Shown here piece after piece: positions 14,451-23,530 of a stretch of 40,421 nucleotides of DNA. The position numbers and the translations under genes are program-made. Position 1 is the first letter of the stretch. Each line of letters starts with the position of its first letter. Origin of the DNA: Ruminococcus bromii (GTDB lineage Bacteria > Bacillota > Clostridia > Oscillospirales > Acutalibacteraceae); contig NZ_NNBY01000040.1 in assembly GCF_002834235.1 (NCBI RefSeq), positions 1 through 40,421 on the forward strand, read 5' to 3'. The notes under the pieces are model-generated. The model was given only the letters and a program-made list of their open reading frames with translations, did not search any database and was not told where the DNA came from.

Positions 14451-16386
14451 TGCTGTTATCCCCCTGTGGTGGTCGCTCGGTTCTGACGACTACTTTTTCC
14501 TGCTTATTTTTGTTCTGTTCAACGCTTGAATTTTCGGGTTCTTTTGTTGGCTCATCTTGCTGTGCTGATGTTGGTTCATCCGCATCAACAATATCTTCAC
14601 ACTCAGTCTGTTCTGCATTTGGCGAGGTCTTTAGGTTTTCATTTTTCTTCTTTTTCTCACTGCTTGCCTCATCAAAATCCGAATCAGTTGCAGGCTGTTC
14701 AAGATAGTGAGGATAGTATTTCTGAATTATGTTATTGAACAACTCCGAACGGTTGGCATAGTGAACCTCACGGTTGCCGTTTTCCATGACCTCATAATTT
14801 TCTTCAAATTTAATACCCCATTTAAAAAACAGCTTTAGTTTTACTTTCATAGGATAAAAACCTGTTTTCATAACAACAAATGTGCCTTTTGGAAGTGACT
14901 TCAGCTCATCGGGAGTCATCAATGGTCGTTCAATCATTTGCAAGGATTGTGACGGATCGTTTTTGCTCCTACTCACCGAGCCACTCATAACGGTTCGACT
15001 TCCAAGTGCTTTTGACAACGCTTCTGCACTTGTGCTGTTGGGAGCAAAACCGCCAAAGATTGTCAGCTGTGTGTTGTCGATAATTACATCAGCACCCTCT
15101 TTGCCGTAATTTTTCTCCAACTGTGCAAAGGATTGGATTATCGGAACTATCTGCAAACGCCTTGAACGAGAAGCTGAGAACATCATCTCGGCTGAATCAA
15201 TCTTTGGCAAGGTTCCAAATTCATCGCAGAAGAACACACAGCGATTTTTCAGTACACCGCCGTTTTCATCTGCAACCGACAGTATCTCACGGTAGAGCTG
15301 TTGGATAATGAGTGATACCATAAAGAATGTGTTGGGGTTTTCTTCCGGCATTACAATGAATATCGCACACTTTTCATTACAGAATTTTTCAGCGTCTATC
15401 TCTGTATCAAAGCACAAAAGTTGTTCAAGTTCGGAATCCAGAAAGGCATTCAGCCTTGAAAGTGCCGTACTCATAACACTTGACATACTCTGCTCGGCTG
15501 TGTTGAGAGCTGCCCCTGCAAACCATTTTGCCTTGTGGTCATCGGGAAGATAATCCATTAATAGCTGAAACTGATTTTTGCCTTTCTTGTTGGTCGGAGC
15601 AAGTAACTCCTGAATGATTTTGAATACCGAAACAATATGCCTTTCTTCGGATTCACAGAATTCTGAAACAAGCAGAATGGTCGCTGTTAAAAGTCCCTCT
15701 GCCGCATCATAAAAGTAAGCGTTCTGTCCGAATGAAGCTGAGTCCATACCTGAAAGAATAATCGTTTTTGAAATGATTTTTGCGTATTTTTCGGCTCTTG
15801 CCTTGTAAACAAGCTGTTCGGATTCGGCTTTGTATAAGTCCATATATTTGTTTACGAGGTGCAGAAGATTGTTACCATGGGAGCGTGTGGGATTACGCAA
15901 ATCTATGACTGAAATTTTGTAGTCGTAATACTTTTCTGCGATTGTTCCATAGTTGCGAACAATATCGCCCTTAGTGTCGGTTGATAAAAATGACATACCC
16001 GATGCACAGGCATATTCAATGCATGGATAAAGCCAAAATGCAGTCTTGCCGACACCTGCCGCACCAATCATCAGAGCGTGGACATCTCCTGTATCAACCA
16101 TTGCTGTTGTTACTTTTTTGCTGTTCTTACAGCCGACAACTATACCTTGTTCAGTTGGTCTGCTGTCGGGATTTGTACGCCATTCATCGGGTTTGAAATC
16201 AATCTGATTGTAGGTTCTCTTAATCTCTTTTTTAGTTGCCCAACGAGCCGTGCCGTACTGTCCTTGTCCGACAGTTTTGTTTTTTATTTGGTTAAGAGAA
16301 TAGTTATTACCAACTGTTGTAATAATCACAAACAAAGCCAACATTGAACCTGTTACAATTATCAAAGTTACAATACCTGATGGCAT
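14443..16386 (-). CDS. virD4: VirD4/TraG-type coupling protein
   Basis: A 647-residue type IV coupling protein. Two N-terminal hydrophobic segments lead to the ATPase with Walker A GAAGVGKT (108-115) and Walker B VFFCDEFGTLP. The C-terminal tail (last about 100 residues) is acidic and low complexity. It is an inner-membrane hexamer that brings the relaxase-DNA complex to the transfer channel. The ATG at 16386 has AGGAG 9 bases upstream and overlaps the end of the Toprim gene by 19 bases. The match to the family is strong. Confidence 0.95.
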   Translation of the reverse strand: MPSGIVTLIIVTGSMLALFVIITTVGNNYSLNQIKNKTVGQGQYGTARWATKKEIKRTYNQIDFKPDEWRTNPDSRPTEQGIVVGCKNSKKVTTAMVDTGDVHALMIGAAGVGKTAFWLYPCIEYACASGMSFLSTDTKGDIVRNYGTIAEKYYDYKISVIDLRNPTRSHGNNLLHLVNKYMDLYKAESEQLVYKARAEKYAKIISKTIILSGMDSASFGQNAYFYDAAEGLLTATILLVSEFCESEERHIVSVFKIIQELLAPTNKKGKNQFQLLMDYLPDDHKAKWFAGAALNTAEQSMSSVMSTALSRLNAFLDSELEQLLCFDTEIDAEKFCNEKCAIFIVMPEENPNTFFMVSLIIQQLYREILSVADENGGVLKNRCVFFCDEFGTLPKIDSAEMMFSASRSRRLQIVPIIQSFAQLEKNYGKEGADVIIDNTQLTIFGGFAPNSTSAEALSKALGSRTVMSGSVSRSKNDPSQSLQMIERPLMTPDELKSLPKGTFVVMKTGFYPMKVKLKLFFKWGIKFEENYEVMENGNREVHYANRSELFNNIIQKYYPHYLEQPATDSDFDEASSEKKKKNENLKTSPNAEQTECEDIVDADEPTSAQQDEPTKEPENSSVEQNKNKQEKVVVRTERPPQGDNSNE

Positions 16387-17270
16387 ATTCGTTCATCTCC
16401 TTTTTCTGATAAAGTTAAATCCTCATTCCAGTCTTTATGAGTTGGAATGAGGATTTCGTTTTGAATATTCAGTTTGTCGGCTATGCGTTTGTTGGCTGTC
16501 TGTCCTGCCTCGTCATTGTCAAAGCAGAGAAACACATTTTTGATGTTTGGATTATCTTTAAGGCATTGAAAAAGCACCCTGTCCGAAACGGAGCAGGATG
16601 CCGCAAAGCTATGATTTTTCCAGTTTTCCTTGTGCATTGAAATGTAGGAAAGCATATCAATCGGAGCTTCAAATAAAAATATCTTGTCGCTTGTGCCGTG
16701 CCAGTGGAAGCTGAACTCAGGTTGACTGCCTGCGACATTTCCCTTGTACGGATTGCTTGTCACCGTTCCTCTCTTGTGTGCGTGGCGAGGTTTACCGCTT
16801 GAATCATAGCCGACAAATACTGCGTTGTGAAAATCTGCCGATTCATATATCATTCGGTTCCTGATAAATTCAAAGAGCACATCCTTGTCAACGCCACGAG
16901 TCAACAGCAGATAAGAAAAAACTCTGCTCATTCTGTCATTTCTCGGCGACAGTTCAAAAGATTTGTGTACTCTTTCTATGGGCGGTGAGGTTATAATTTG
17001 ACCACCGCTACCATTCAAAAGCATTTCCACCGCTTCGGCATAGTCCTTGTTGTAAAATCTGCGGACAAAATCAACTGCATCACCGCCTTTCTGTTCGTAC
17101 TGATGATACCAGAGGTGACCTCTGATTGTTACCTTTTGCAAACCGTCAAGCCATTCATATTCTGACCCTGATTTCTTGACTTTTTCGCCTTGACTGATTA
17201 AAAAATTAGCAAGGTCGGTTCTCCTTGCCTGTTCTCGCTGTTCTTTTGTAAAATAAATGTAGGTTGACAT
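16368..17270 (-). CDS. DUF3991/Toprim protein (primase-like)
   Basis: A 300-residue protein. The N-terminal part (WLDGLQKVTIRGHLWYHQYEQKGGDAVDFV) resembles the DnaG-type zinc-region-like DUF3991 domain, without a full set of zinc Cys. The C-terminal part is a Toprim fold: IFLFEAPIDMLS with the catalytic Glu, and VFLCFDNDEAGQ with the DxD. Such proteins of conjugative elements probably prime or repair the transferred strand. Start 17270 was chosen for AAGGAAGTG upstream; the frame runs on to 17363 but without a site. Confidence 0.85.
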   Translation of the reverse strand: MSTYIYFTKEQREQARRTDLANFLISQGEKVKKSGSEYEWLDGLQKVTIRGHLWYHQYEQKGGDAVDFVRRFYNKDYAEAVEMLLNGSGGQIITSPPIERVHKSFELSPRNDRMSRVFSYLLLTRGVDKDVLFEFIRNRMIYESADFHNAVFVGYDSSGKPRHAHKRGTVTSNPYKGNVAGSQPEFSFHWHGTSDKIFLFEAPIDMLSYISMHKENWKNHSFAASCSVSDRVLFQCLKDNPNIKNVFLCFDNDEAGQTANKRIADKLNIQNEILIPTHKDWNEDLTLSEKGDERICHQVL

Positions 17271-17413
17271 TTTTATCACTTCCTTAGTCTTAATATATTT
17301 TTTCTTTCTGCTGTAATATCTTATAGTGGGTAGTTCTTCTCTTATCACCATGACAAGAGGCACCAGTCAGCATTTAGGCGCAGTTGTTCCTTGGTGGAAA
17401 TTGGATTATTTGA

Positions 17414-17442
17414 TAGACAACTTTCTTTTTATGTGGTATGAT
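17414..17442 (+). promoter_or_regulatory. Promoter of the orphan gene at 17488
   Basis: TAGACA (17414-17419), 17-base spacer, TATGAT (17437-17442) with TG at 17434-17435, an extended -10. It is placed about 45 bases before the start codon and has no relation to the minus-strand transfer operon. Confidence 0.6.
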
Positions 17443-17487
17443 AATAATAGAAAAACTGATTAATAAATTGGATTTTGTGGAGGAAAA

Positions 17488-17886
17488 ATGGATATAGTAG
17501 TACAGTTTTTTGAGATAATAAGTGGGGTATCAGCCGCCGTGGCAATAATTATTTCAATAACACTTTATAGACATGGTTTAAAAAAAGAAAGAAAAATGGA
17601 TACTTTGAAGAGTCTTTCGGAAATACGCAAAAATTATTTTAACACAAATACTCTTAACCACAATGAAAAACTAAGGTATTTGAACGAGTTAGAATATTTT
17701 GCTACTGGCGTTAATGAGAAGATATACGATATTAAAATTGTGAAAAAAATGAGTGGGAATAGACTGATAAAACAATATGACAATTGGGCTGGTGATTTTA
17801 TCAAGTTTAGAAGAAAAAGCCATGGAAACAATAAGACTTATTATGAATATGAAAAAATGATTAACAGACTAAAAAAGAAATGTTAA
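17488..17886 (+). CDS. Orphan small membrane protein, opposite-strand cargo
   Basis: A 132-residue protein with one N-terminal helix (about residues 8-26, ISGVSAAVAIIISITLY) and a cytoplasmic helical, very basic domain ending RLKKKC. The layout (one TM, then a helical domain starting with KKERKMDTL...L.EIRKNYF) recalls DUF4760-type proteins, not firmly. GGAGG lies 6 bases before the ATG and it has its own promoter. It interrupts the minus-strand transfer operon between relaxase and Toprim genes and is more AT-rich, signs of a late insertion. Defence or superinfection-exclusion roles are possible but unproven. Confidence 0.7.
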   Translation: MDIVVQFFEIISGVSAAVAIIISITLYRHGLKKERKMDTLKSLSEIRKNYFNTNTLNHNEKLRYLNELEYFATGVNEKIYDIKIVKKMSGNRLIKQYDNWAGDFIKFRRKSHGNNKTYYEYEKMINRLKKKC

Positions 17887-17946
17887 ACATAAATCTTATC
17901 TAACAATATATTATAGAACTCCAGCTTATTAAACGTAATATATCGA

Positions 17947-19365
17947 TTACATTTTCAACCCCTGAGCCTGCTTTTTATCATTAATTTTCTGCTGTAACTT
18001 TTTATCCGTCCTTTGTGCTTTCTGCTTTTCTTCAAAGCGAAGCCTACTTTGAATCATATTGCAGAGGTAGCGCAGGAGATAAAGAGAAGAAAATGCAACG
18101 CTGTTTCGGTTGGTTTTAATTGAATAACGAGGATACAGAACATCTCTATCTGAATCAAAGACTGATTCGGCAGAGGTGTTTTCTTCATATTCAAAGGGAT
18201 TTGAAACAGATTCTTCGTCTGTATTCTCTTTTGATTCCACTTCATCTTCGTTAGGAATTAATTTCAACGCTTCCTTGATTATTGCATTCTTGATTGACTT
18301 GAATTCCTTATTTTTGGCAAGAGGAATCCTGTCAGGCATTTCATCTGTGTAGGTGCGGATTGTATTTTCCTTTTGCTCGTACCAGAGGTCATACAGCTTT
18401 TTAATTCTATTGTCGTTGGCAAGCTCATCAACAATGGAATCAACGATTGCTTTTACATCGGGTTTCAGATAACCGTAAACCTTTTTACCTTTCGTTTTTG
18501 AAAGCCTGTCGGCAAGTTCCAACAGCTTATGCTGAATTGATGCGCTGATATATATTTCAGAGTTGATTTTTGAAACCAAATCCTCTACAATATCACGAGC
18601 CTCAGCACGGAGCTTATCCCTGTGTTCGGTTTGCTTTTCATAGATGCACAATAAATCTTGCTGAAAAATATCTTTTGCAAATGACGAGCGCAGATTTTCA
18701 ACTCCCTTTTGCGTGAGATAGCCTTCGTTCTCCACAGTTGAATATGCAATCAGATGCACATGAGGGTGGTGCGATTCATTATGAAATGCAGCATACCAAC
18801 GAAGATTCTCCATTGGTATTTTCAGATTTTTAGCAAGTGCTTCTGTCTGTGTGCGGAGCATATCCCGCCAGCGAGCTCCGGTATTAAAGCCAAGCCTTTC
18901 TGCATCTTCTCTGCGTATTGATATTATTGCAGTCCAGATATTTCCCTTATGACGGTCGAGTTCTTCGGTAACCTTACTCAACTGTACCTGAACACCGTCA
19001 TCGGTAAACAGCCCGTGAGAACCGAATCTCTCAGCACGAGGTCGGGTAGCGATGTAATCGGCATATGCTTTTCTTCCCGAGATTTCATAAGCGTAATCTT
19101 CCATAACTCTTGAAATGAAATCAGATGCCGAACCTTGATTTTGCTTTTCAATGTAATCAGCATACTCAAACATATCCTTACTGTCGGGAAAATCCTTTAT
19201 AATTTTTTCAATTAAATGCTTCTGTTTTTCTGTTGCAGAAGCAAACTTTTGCGAGCTGTCAATCTTCTCAACTCTCTCACGGGTGGCAATATATTTTGCG
19301 TAACCGCCTGCACTAACTTTACGATTCGGCTTTAGATATTTGAATTTTGTAACTAATCTTGCCAC
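17947..19365 (-). CDS. MobP-type relaxase (MobP3/MobL-like)
   Basis: A 472-residue DNA relaxase. It has the three-His metal motif HNESHHPHVHL (His 195-204) after RWYAAF, and the N-terminal YIATRE/YIATRP segments, repeated at residues 20-33 and 99-115, which is seen in MobP3-like relaxases. The likely nucleophile Tyr is among the Tyr of these N-terminal segments. The C-terminal half is helical and ends in a basic QQKINDKKQAQ tail. It nicks oriT and stays bound to the 5' end during transfer. The MobC-like gene ends 6 bases upstream. Strong family match, subfamily less certain. Confidence 0.9.
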   Translation of the reverse strand: MARLVTKFKYLKPNRKVSAGGYAKYIATRERVEKIDSSQKFASATEKQKHLIEKIIKDFPDSKDMFEYADYIEKQNQGSASDFISRVMEDYAYEISGRKAYADYIATRPRAERFGSHGLFTDDGVQVQLSKVTEELDRHKGNIWTAIISIRREDAERLGFNTGARWRDMLRTQTEALAKNLKIPMENLRWYAAFHNESHHPHVHLIAYSTVENEGYLTQKGVENLRSSFAKDIFQQDLLCIYEKQTEHRDKLRAEARDIVEDLVSKINSEIYISASIQHKLLELADRLSKTKGKKVYGYLKPDVKAIVDSIVDELANDNRIKKLYDLWYEQKENTIRTYTDEMPDRIPLAKNKEFKSIKNAIIKEALKLIPNEDEVESKENTDEESVSNPFEYEENTSAESVFDSDRDVLYPRYSIKTNRNSVAFSSLYLLRYLCNMIQSRLRFEEKQKAQRTDKKLQQKINDKKQAQGLKM

Positions 19366-19371
19366 GAATAA

Positions 19372-19797
19372 CTACCCTTTCTGCCAATCGTATGCGTCAT
19401 CAAAGGAAAACGAACCGTTGAGCCGTTTGACTTCCTTGACGCACTCGCCACGAAGCTTTGTAAGTGTCAGTTTGTCTATATCCTGTGATGAAGCAATAAT
19501 ATTCATTGTCATAGCAAGTTCGACGGCTAATTTGAAGATGAGTCTGCTCATTCGATTGTCGCTCTCGGCAACGATTGATTTCAAGGTTGAAGTAACCACA
19601 TTGGGAAGATACTGACTGTTGTCGTTTGAGGACAGGTAACCCACATAGAAAATTATTGCCTTTTCAATAAACTCACTTCGACTCCCACAATTATCTTCCT
19701 TGTAAATGTTCTGAACCATATCAAGTGTTGATTCCTTTATCCAGAGTGCAAACTTTCGCTTTATTTCTTTTCTGTTATCCGTTTCATTCAAGTGCAA
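19372..19797 (-). CDS. MobC-like relaxosome accessory protein
   Basis: A 141-residue protein. The N-terminus (RKFALWIKESTLDMVQNIYKEDNCGSRSEFIEKAIIFYVGYL) has the ribbon-helix-helix layout of relaxosome proteins, and the C-terminal helical part fits the plasmid-mobilisation family. It lies directly upstream of the relaxase and directly downstream of the candidate oriT, the usual order. It probably binds oriT and helps strand separation. Confidence 0.75.
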   Translation of the reverse strand: MHLNETDNRKEIKRKFALWIKESTLDMVQNIYKEDNCGSRSEFIEKAIIFYVGYLSSNDNSQYLPNVVTSTLKSIVAESDNRMSRLIFKLAVELAMTMNIIASSQDIDKLTLTKLRGECVKEVKRLNGSFSFDDAYDWQKG

Positions 19798-20184
19798 AAC
19801 CTCCTATTTTGTTACAACCCATAGTTGCAACTCCTTGAATTTCGGCATTTTATTCGGCAATTCGGGCAGTTAAACCCACAAGTACAACCCCAAGGCTGAA
19901 AATTAACCCCTATGGATTTTTGAGGCTGAAAAGTGCGAAAAACCGCATGGCAGTCGGCGTTGCCGTCTGCCGTAAACCGACACGAGGGAGCGACTGCAAC
20001 CCCGTGTCTTTCTCCTGCTTATTTTTCAGCCCTTGAAATACCGCCCGATTTACCATATCATCGATTTTTCACACCTCGCCACAAATCGTCATATTTTGAT
20101 TTTTCTTTAATTTCGGATACTTACCCGACTTCTCCTTTAAAAGCCGACACAAGGCGAATGTGGCGAGAATACCGCCGATATTAT
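19798..20184 (-). other. Noncoding region, candidate oriT
   Basis: 387 bases without a credible gene, next to the MobC-like gene and relaxase. Near the MobC side are GTTACAAC and GTTGCAAC (19809-19832), three copies of TTCGG(C/G) and the stretch ACCCACAAGTACAACCCC. Further on, GGCTGAAAA occurs twice, and two strong imperfect hairpins are present: GGCAGtCGGC/GCCGtCTGCC near 19950 and GACACGagG/CCCCGTGTC near 19979. Repeats, hairpins and position are what oriT looks like; the nic site cannot be fixed by reading. Confidence 0.45.
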
Positions 20185-20577
20185 TTATTTAATCACTTTA
20201 CCGTTTATCACTTCAAAATTACACTGGGTATATGACAGTCCGTACTCATTGACTTCACGGTTCAGAATATCGAACATTGATTGCTCAATACTGCGAGGGG
20301 ATAACTTGATTTCGTCTGATAGCGTATCGTAGCAAATCCATTCCTCGCTCTCGGGTGTGTCCTTTACAAGAATGTCAAAGCCGAGGAGCATTTTATCGGG
20401 TGTAGGGAATACAACAGCGTTGATTTTCACACAGCCGACTGTGAGTGAAGCAAAGAGAGTGTCATGCTTGTCCTTTGGATTTTTGGAAAGTAATTTCTTA
20501 ACTTCGTTTACCGACAAATACATTTTGAAAAAATATTTATCAAACAGTTGCTTTTTCAATTTCTTTCTCTCATTCAT
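20185..20577 (-). CDS. Conserved ICE protein of unknown function
   Basis: A 130-residue soluble protein with a charged N-terminus (MNERKKLKKQLFDKYF) and a mixed alpha/beta body, YLSVNEVKKLLSKNPKDKHDTLFASLTVGCVKINAVVF and following. I recall similar sequences in Tn1549-like elements (possibly DUF6329), function unknown. Its start overlaps the stop of the GGCT gene by 4 bases (ATGA), so it is coupled to the amidoligase-GGCT pair and may act with it. Confidence 0.7.
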   Translation of the reverse strand: MNERKKLKKQLFDKYFFKMYLSVNEVKKLLSKNPKDKHDTLFASLTVGCVKINAVVFPTPDKMLLGFDILVKDTPESEEWICYDTLSDEIKLSPRSIEQSMFDILNREVNEYGLSYTQCNFEVINGKVIK

Positions 20578-21098
20578 AAAGTCATACCACCCATTCCCAT
20601 ATCTTCATCTTCATCAGGTGAATCAAACAGGTTGTTCTGTTCAAGGTTTTCGTAGAACTTTTCTGCGCTGTCATTCACGGCTTCGTTTAAAGCTTTTAAA
20701 TCAAAACCGCAATCCTTGTAGCCCTGTGATACTGTATCGTAGTAGCTTGCACTTGGCAATCCGAAATTCTGCTTAAGATTCATAATGTAAACCATTGCAG
20801 TCAGTTCAGAACCGTTATTCAATTTCACAGGCAAGTCCTGTTTGAAGTAGTGAGAGGGATAGCCCTCATAGCGGTCAAGGAGTTTTTCATCTCTCATCTG
20901 AAGCTCCCACAATGCAACGGGAACGGACTTGCCAACACAAGGTGCGATTGTTGCATAGGAGCAGTGAGGCATACCCTTGAACTGCAATTCGTAATTTTCT
21001 ACTACACCCTTTCCGACAAGCTTTGCTGTGGGGCAACGGTATTTCATCTGTTTAAGATTGAGATTACTGCCATAGGCAATGTATAATTTTTTACTCAT
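20574..21098 (-). CDS. Gamma-glutamylcyclotransferase-like protein (GGCT/AIG2 fold)
   Basis: A 174-residue protein. It has the family signature YIAYGSNLN at the N-terminus, which binds the gamma-glutamyl group, and the catalytic Glu in LLDRYEGYPSHYF. The tail is acidic and ends GMGGMTL, a short-motif ending seen in other element proteins. GGCTs release 5-oxoproline from gamma-glutamyl-amines. The gene follows an amidoligase by 15 bases, an association described for ATP-grasp/COOH-NH2 ligase systems in which one enzyme builds and the other breaks gamma-glutamyl links. AAGGAGAG precedes the ATG. Confidence 0.88.
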   Translation of the reverse strand: MSKKLYIAYGSNLNLKQMKYRCPTAKLVGKGVVENYELQFKGMPHCSYATIAPCVGKSVPVALWELQMRDEKLLDRYEGYPSHYFKQDLPVKLNNGSELTAMVYIMNLKQNFGLPSASYYDTVSQGYKDCGFDLKALNEAVNDSAEKFYENLEQNNLFDSPDEDEDMGMGGMTL

Positions 21099-21113
21099 AA
21101 TAGATTTCTCTCC

Positions 21114-22145
21114 TTACATACTCATAACAAAACCCGAATCCTCATTCTGCTCAGTTGCAGTTTCAGATTCGGGTTCGTTGATATTTATATTTTCGTTTGT
21201 ATTCTGAACTGTATCGTTCAACTGTGCGGCTCGTTTTCGAGCAAGCCTTTCCTTTTGCTTTTCAGCCTGTGCAGGATCCTTCCACGCAATGTTTCCATCA
21301 AGATTTTTCAGCAGATGATGACGAGCTGTCTTGAACTCATCACCTATCAAACCTAATCTCAAAAGCCAAGTTCTGAAAGTGTACTTTTCATTATCCGATA
21401 CAGTTTTAGCGTGTCTTGCAGACTTCTGAATCAACGCCTGATGACTGATTGCAAGGCAAAGCTGAATAGCACTTTTGACCTCGCCTGCGTGTAAGGTTGA
21501 ATTAAAAAGACGGAATTCAATCGTACCCTTGTAGAACACGCTGTGAAGATTCAAAGCATGGTAGCGTGTGTCATCATAGTGTCGGTAGCTGTAATCCTCG
21601 CCGTCATACCACATTGACTTGAATTGCTCCATAGACATCGGAGGACGGTTATTGATTTCATCAAGGAAGCGTGTGTCCATCTTTTGACAGTAATGTTCTC
21701 TTGATACATTCACTTTTAATGCCTTGTAGAGCAAATCCTCTTTCGCCGCCATAATGTTTACGATATTGCGAAGTGTTTTCGGGGTATGCGGAGCCGCATT
21801 AATATGGCAATGCAAACCACAGCTTGAGTTGACTCTCGCTCCTGCACCACGAAGCTTTCTGACTAACTCCTGAATGGTTTCTATATCGTCATAGTTGCAA
21901 ATCGGAGTGACAAATTCAACCGAGTACATTGTGCTTGCATTTGCTCCCGAACGATTTTCGCAACGAACGCTTGCGTCACGCATAATCTTCCACATCCTGC
22001 CGTCATTGTCACGGACAGAATAAGCGTCATAGCAACCGCCGACATGAGTTGCATCTGTATGAAAATAACCGGCAATCACTTTCGCCGCAGTACTGCGAGT
22101 GATGCCGGTCATTTCAATTTCTATTCCGAAATTCTGATTTTTCAA
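21114..22145 (-). CDS. Amidoligase family enzyme (COOH-NH2 ligase type)
   Basis: A 343-residue protein of the putative amidoligase family (PF12224-like), related to glutamine synthetase and glutamate-cysteine ligase. FGIEIEMTG at the N-terminus provides the metal-binding Glu pair, and CGLHCHINA the conserved His strand; IEFRLFNSTL is the third conserved block. It should join an amine to a carboxylate, perhaps a gamma-glutamyl modification of peptide, wall or protein. Start is TTG at 22145 with GAGGTGG upstream, overlapping the previous stop. The C-terminal 50 residues are Asn/Glu-rich and end SGFVMSM. Confidence 0.88.
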   Translation of the reverse strand: MKNQNFGIEIEMTGITRSTAAKVIAGYFHTDATHVGGCYDAYSVRDNDGRMWKIMRDASVRCENRSGANASTMYSVEFVTPICNYDDIETIQELVRKLRGAGARVNSSCGLHCHINAAPHTPKTLRNIVNIMAAKEDLLYKALKVNVSREHYCQKMDTRFLDEINNRPPMSMEQFKSMWYDGEDYSYRHYDDTRYHALNLHSVFYKGTIEFRLFNSTLHAGEVKSAIQLCLAISHQALIQKSARHAKTVSDNEKYTFRTWLLRLGLIGDEFKTARHHLLKNLDGNIAWKDPAQAEKQKERLARKRAAQLNDTVQNTNENININEPESETATEQNEDSGFVMSM

Positions 22146-22390
22146 GTTACCACCTCGGTATTTTCTTCCTGTGGCTTTGGCTTTTTAGGCTTGGGTGTTT
22201 TTACCTGTGAATCTTTCATATCAATGAACTCCCTGACATTTGCAGGGACATATTTTGCGTACAGAGCGTCCACAGATTTTTCAAGTTCTTCCTTGAAATC
22301 CAAATCACGCTGTGACATATACAACTTGATTGCAGACAACTTTTCATCGTCATACATAATGCTGATACTTGATTTTTTCAATTTAATCAC
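22142..22390 (-). CDS. Small ICE protein (DUF6103/DUF4315-like)
   Basis: An 82-residue protein: ISIMYDDEKLSAIKLYMSQRDLDFKEELEKSVDALYAKYVPANVREFIDMK, then a Lys/Pro-rich tail (KTPKPKKPKPQ). The pattern is that of a small protein conserved in Tn1549-like transfer modules, called DUF6103 or DUF4315 by different sources; I am not sure which. It sits between the NlpC/P60 gene (3-base gap) and the amidoligase (4-base overlap). Confidence 0.7.
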   Translation of the reverse strand: MIKLKKSSISIMYDDEKLSAIKLYMSQRDLDFKEELEKSVDALYAKYVPANVREFIDMKDSQVKTPKPKKPKPQEENTEVVT

Positions 22391-22393
22391 TCC

Positions 22394-23431
22394 TCACTTT
22401 TTGTTTTTATCAATATATTTGATGTTTGGAATCTTCAGCCACTTAGTCCAACCTCGACCGTTAAGCTCTGTTTTGACAACTCCGTAGGCTGTGCCTTGTG
22501 CTTCAATGACTTCACCGTTGCCGATATACACTCCGATGTGTCCGTCCATCCAGACTGCAAGTCCGGGTGTATCGGGCATATTTGAAATCGGTCCGCTTTC
22601 TGTGACACTGCTCCAAATGGAATTTGCTCCGCAGTCTGTAAAACCGTTTGAACCTGCTACAATTTCTCCGCTGTCAGCGTTGTACCAAGCGTAGGATTTT
22701 ATCAAGCCTATGCAGTCGCAAACTTTCTTGCCGAGCCACTTCTCTCCGACCTGTCGCATTTCACCGCCTGCCTCGTTGTTGCCGGGGAACAGACTTGCCT
22801 GTTGGTCGAGATATTGTTTTGTGCAGACCTGACCGTAACCGCCGTACACATAACCCCAGCCATTTTTGTATGCGTTCTCGCACCACTTGACAAGGTCGAG
22901 ATTATTCTTCGTGGTCTTGTCAGTAAAGCCTGCGGTACTGATTTCCGCACCCTTGATTGACTGCATCATCTTTTGGAACTCGTCATACTTTATCTCCGTT
23001 CCGAATTTCTGATTGACGGTTTTTATCAAATCCTCGCCGCTCTGATTTTTCTTGAAACAGGAAACGAAGTTTTTTACAAAATCCTTTTCTTTGGATTTAT
23101 CGGACAGGTAGAACAGATATATAACCTCTGCCTGCGTATTATAGTCGGACAATTTTTTGCTTTTGAGTTGATTTTCAACCTCTGTCATTGTGTCGTTGAT
23201 AAGCTGTAGATTTTCCATCTGCTCGGCTGAGATGTTTTCTTGTATGGACTGATTCAGCTTGTCGGTGTCAAGATCCATACTGCCGTTGAAAACAGACACC
23301 ACAGCAATAATCGGCATAACCACAATTATGATTATGCCGATTATTATACCGCCTATTGTTTTTATGACCTTTTTATCCGTGAGCAGAGAAACTGCTATTT
23401 TCTTCAGTGCCGCACCTATGGTTGCACTCAC
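22394..23431 (-). CDS. NlpC/P60 cell-wall hydrolase of the transfer apparatus
   Basis: A 345-residue protein with one N-terminal membrane helix (VIKTIGGIIIGIIIIVVMPIIA), a helical stalk and a C-terminal NlpC/P60 domain: catalytic Cys in CDCIGLI, His in DGHIGVYIG. It would open peptidoglycan for the conjugation channel. Start set at GTG 23431 (VSATIGAALKK) because GAGGTG precedes it by 6 bases; the open frame runs on to 23518 but that part covers the promoter of the divergent gene. Confidence 0.88.
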   Translation of the reverse strand: MSATIGAALKKIAVSLLTDKKVIKTIGGIIIGIIIIVVMPIIAVVSVFNGSMDLDTDKLNQSIQENISAEQMENLQLINDTMTEVENQLKSKKLSDYNTQAEVIYLFYLSDKSKEKDFVKNFVSCFKKNQSGEDLIKTVNQKFGTEIKYDEFQKMMQSIKGAEISTAGFTDKTTKNNLDLVKWCENAYKNGWGYVYGGYGQVCTKQYLDQQASLFPGNNEAGGEMRQVGEKWLGKKVCDCIGLIKSYAWYNADSGEIVAGSNGFTDCGANSIWSSVTESGPISNMPDTPGLAVWMDGHIGVYIGNGEVIEAQGTAYGVVKTELNGRGWTKWLKIPNIKYIDKNKK

Positions 23432-23472
23432 AAAATCACCTCTTAAATAAATATTTAAATATTTAAAAAACA

Positions 23473-23502
23473 TTGCAATAACCATATCTCTTATGATATG
23501 AT
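23473..23502 (+). promoter_or_regulatory. Promoter of the orphan gene at 23531
   Basis: TTGCAA (23473-23478), 18-base spacer, TATGAT (23497-23502), then AGGAG (23520-23524) 6 bases before the ATG. Confidence 0.6.
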
Positions 23503-23530
23503 ATAAATAATTAAACATTAGGAGAATAAT

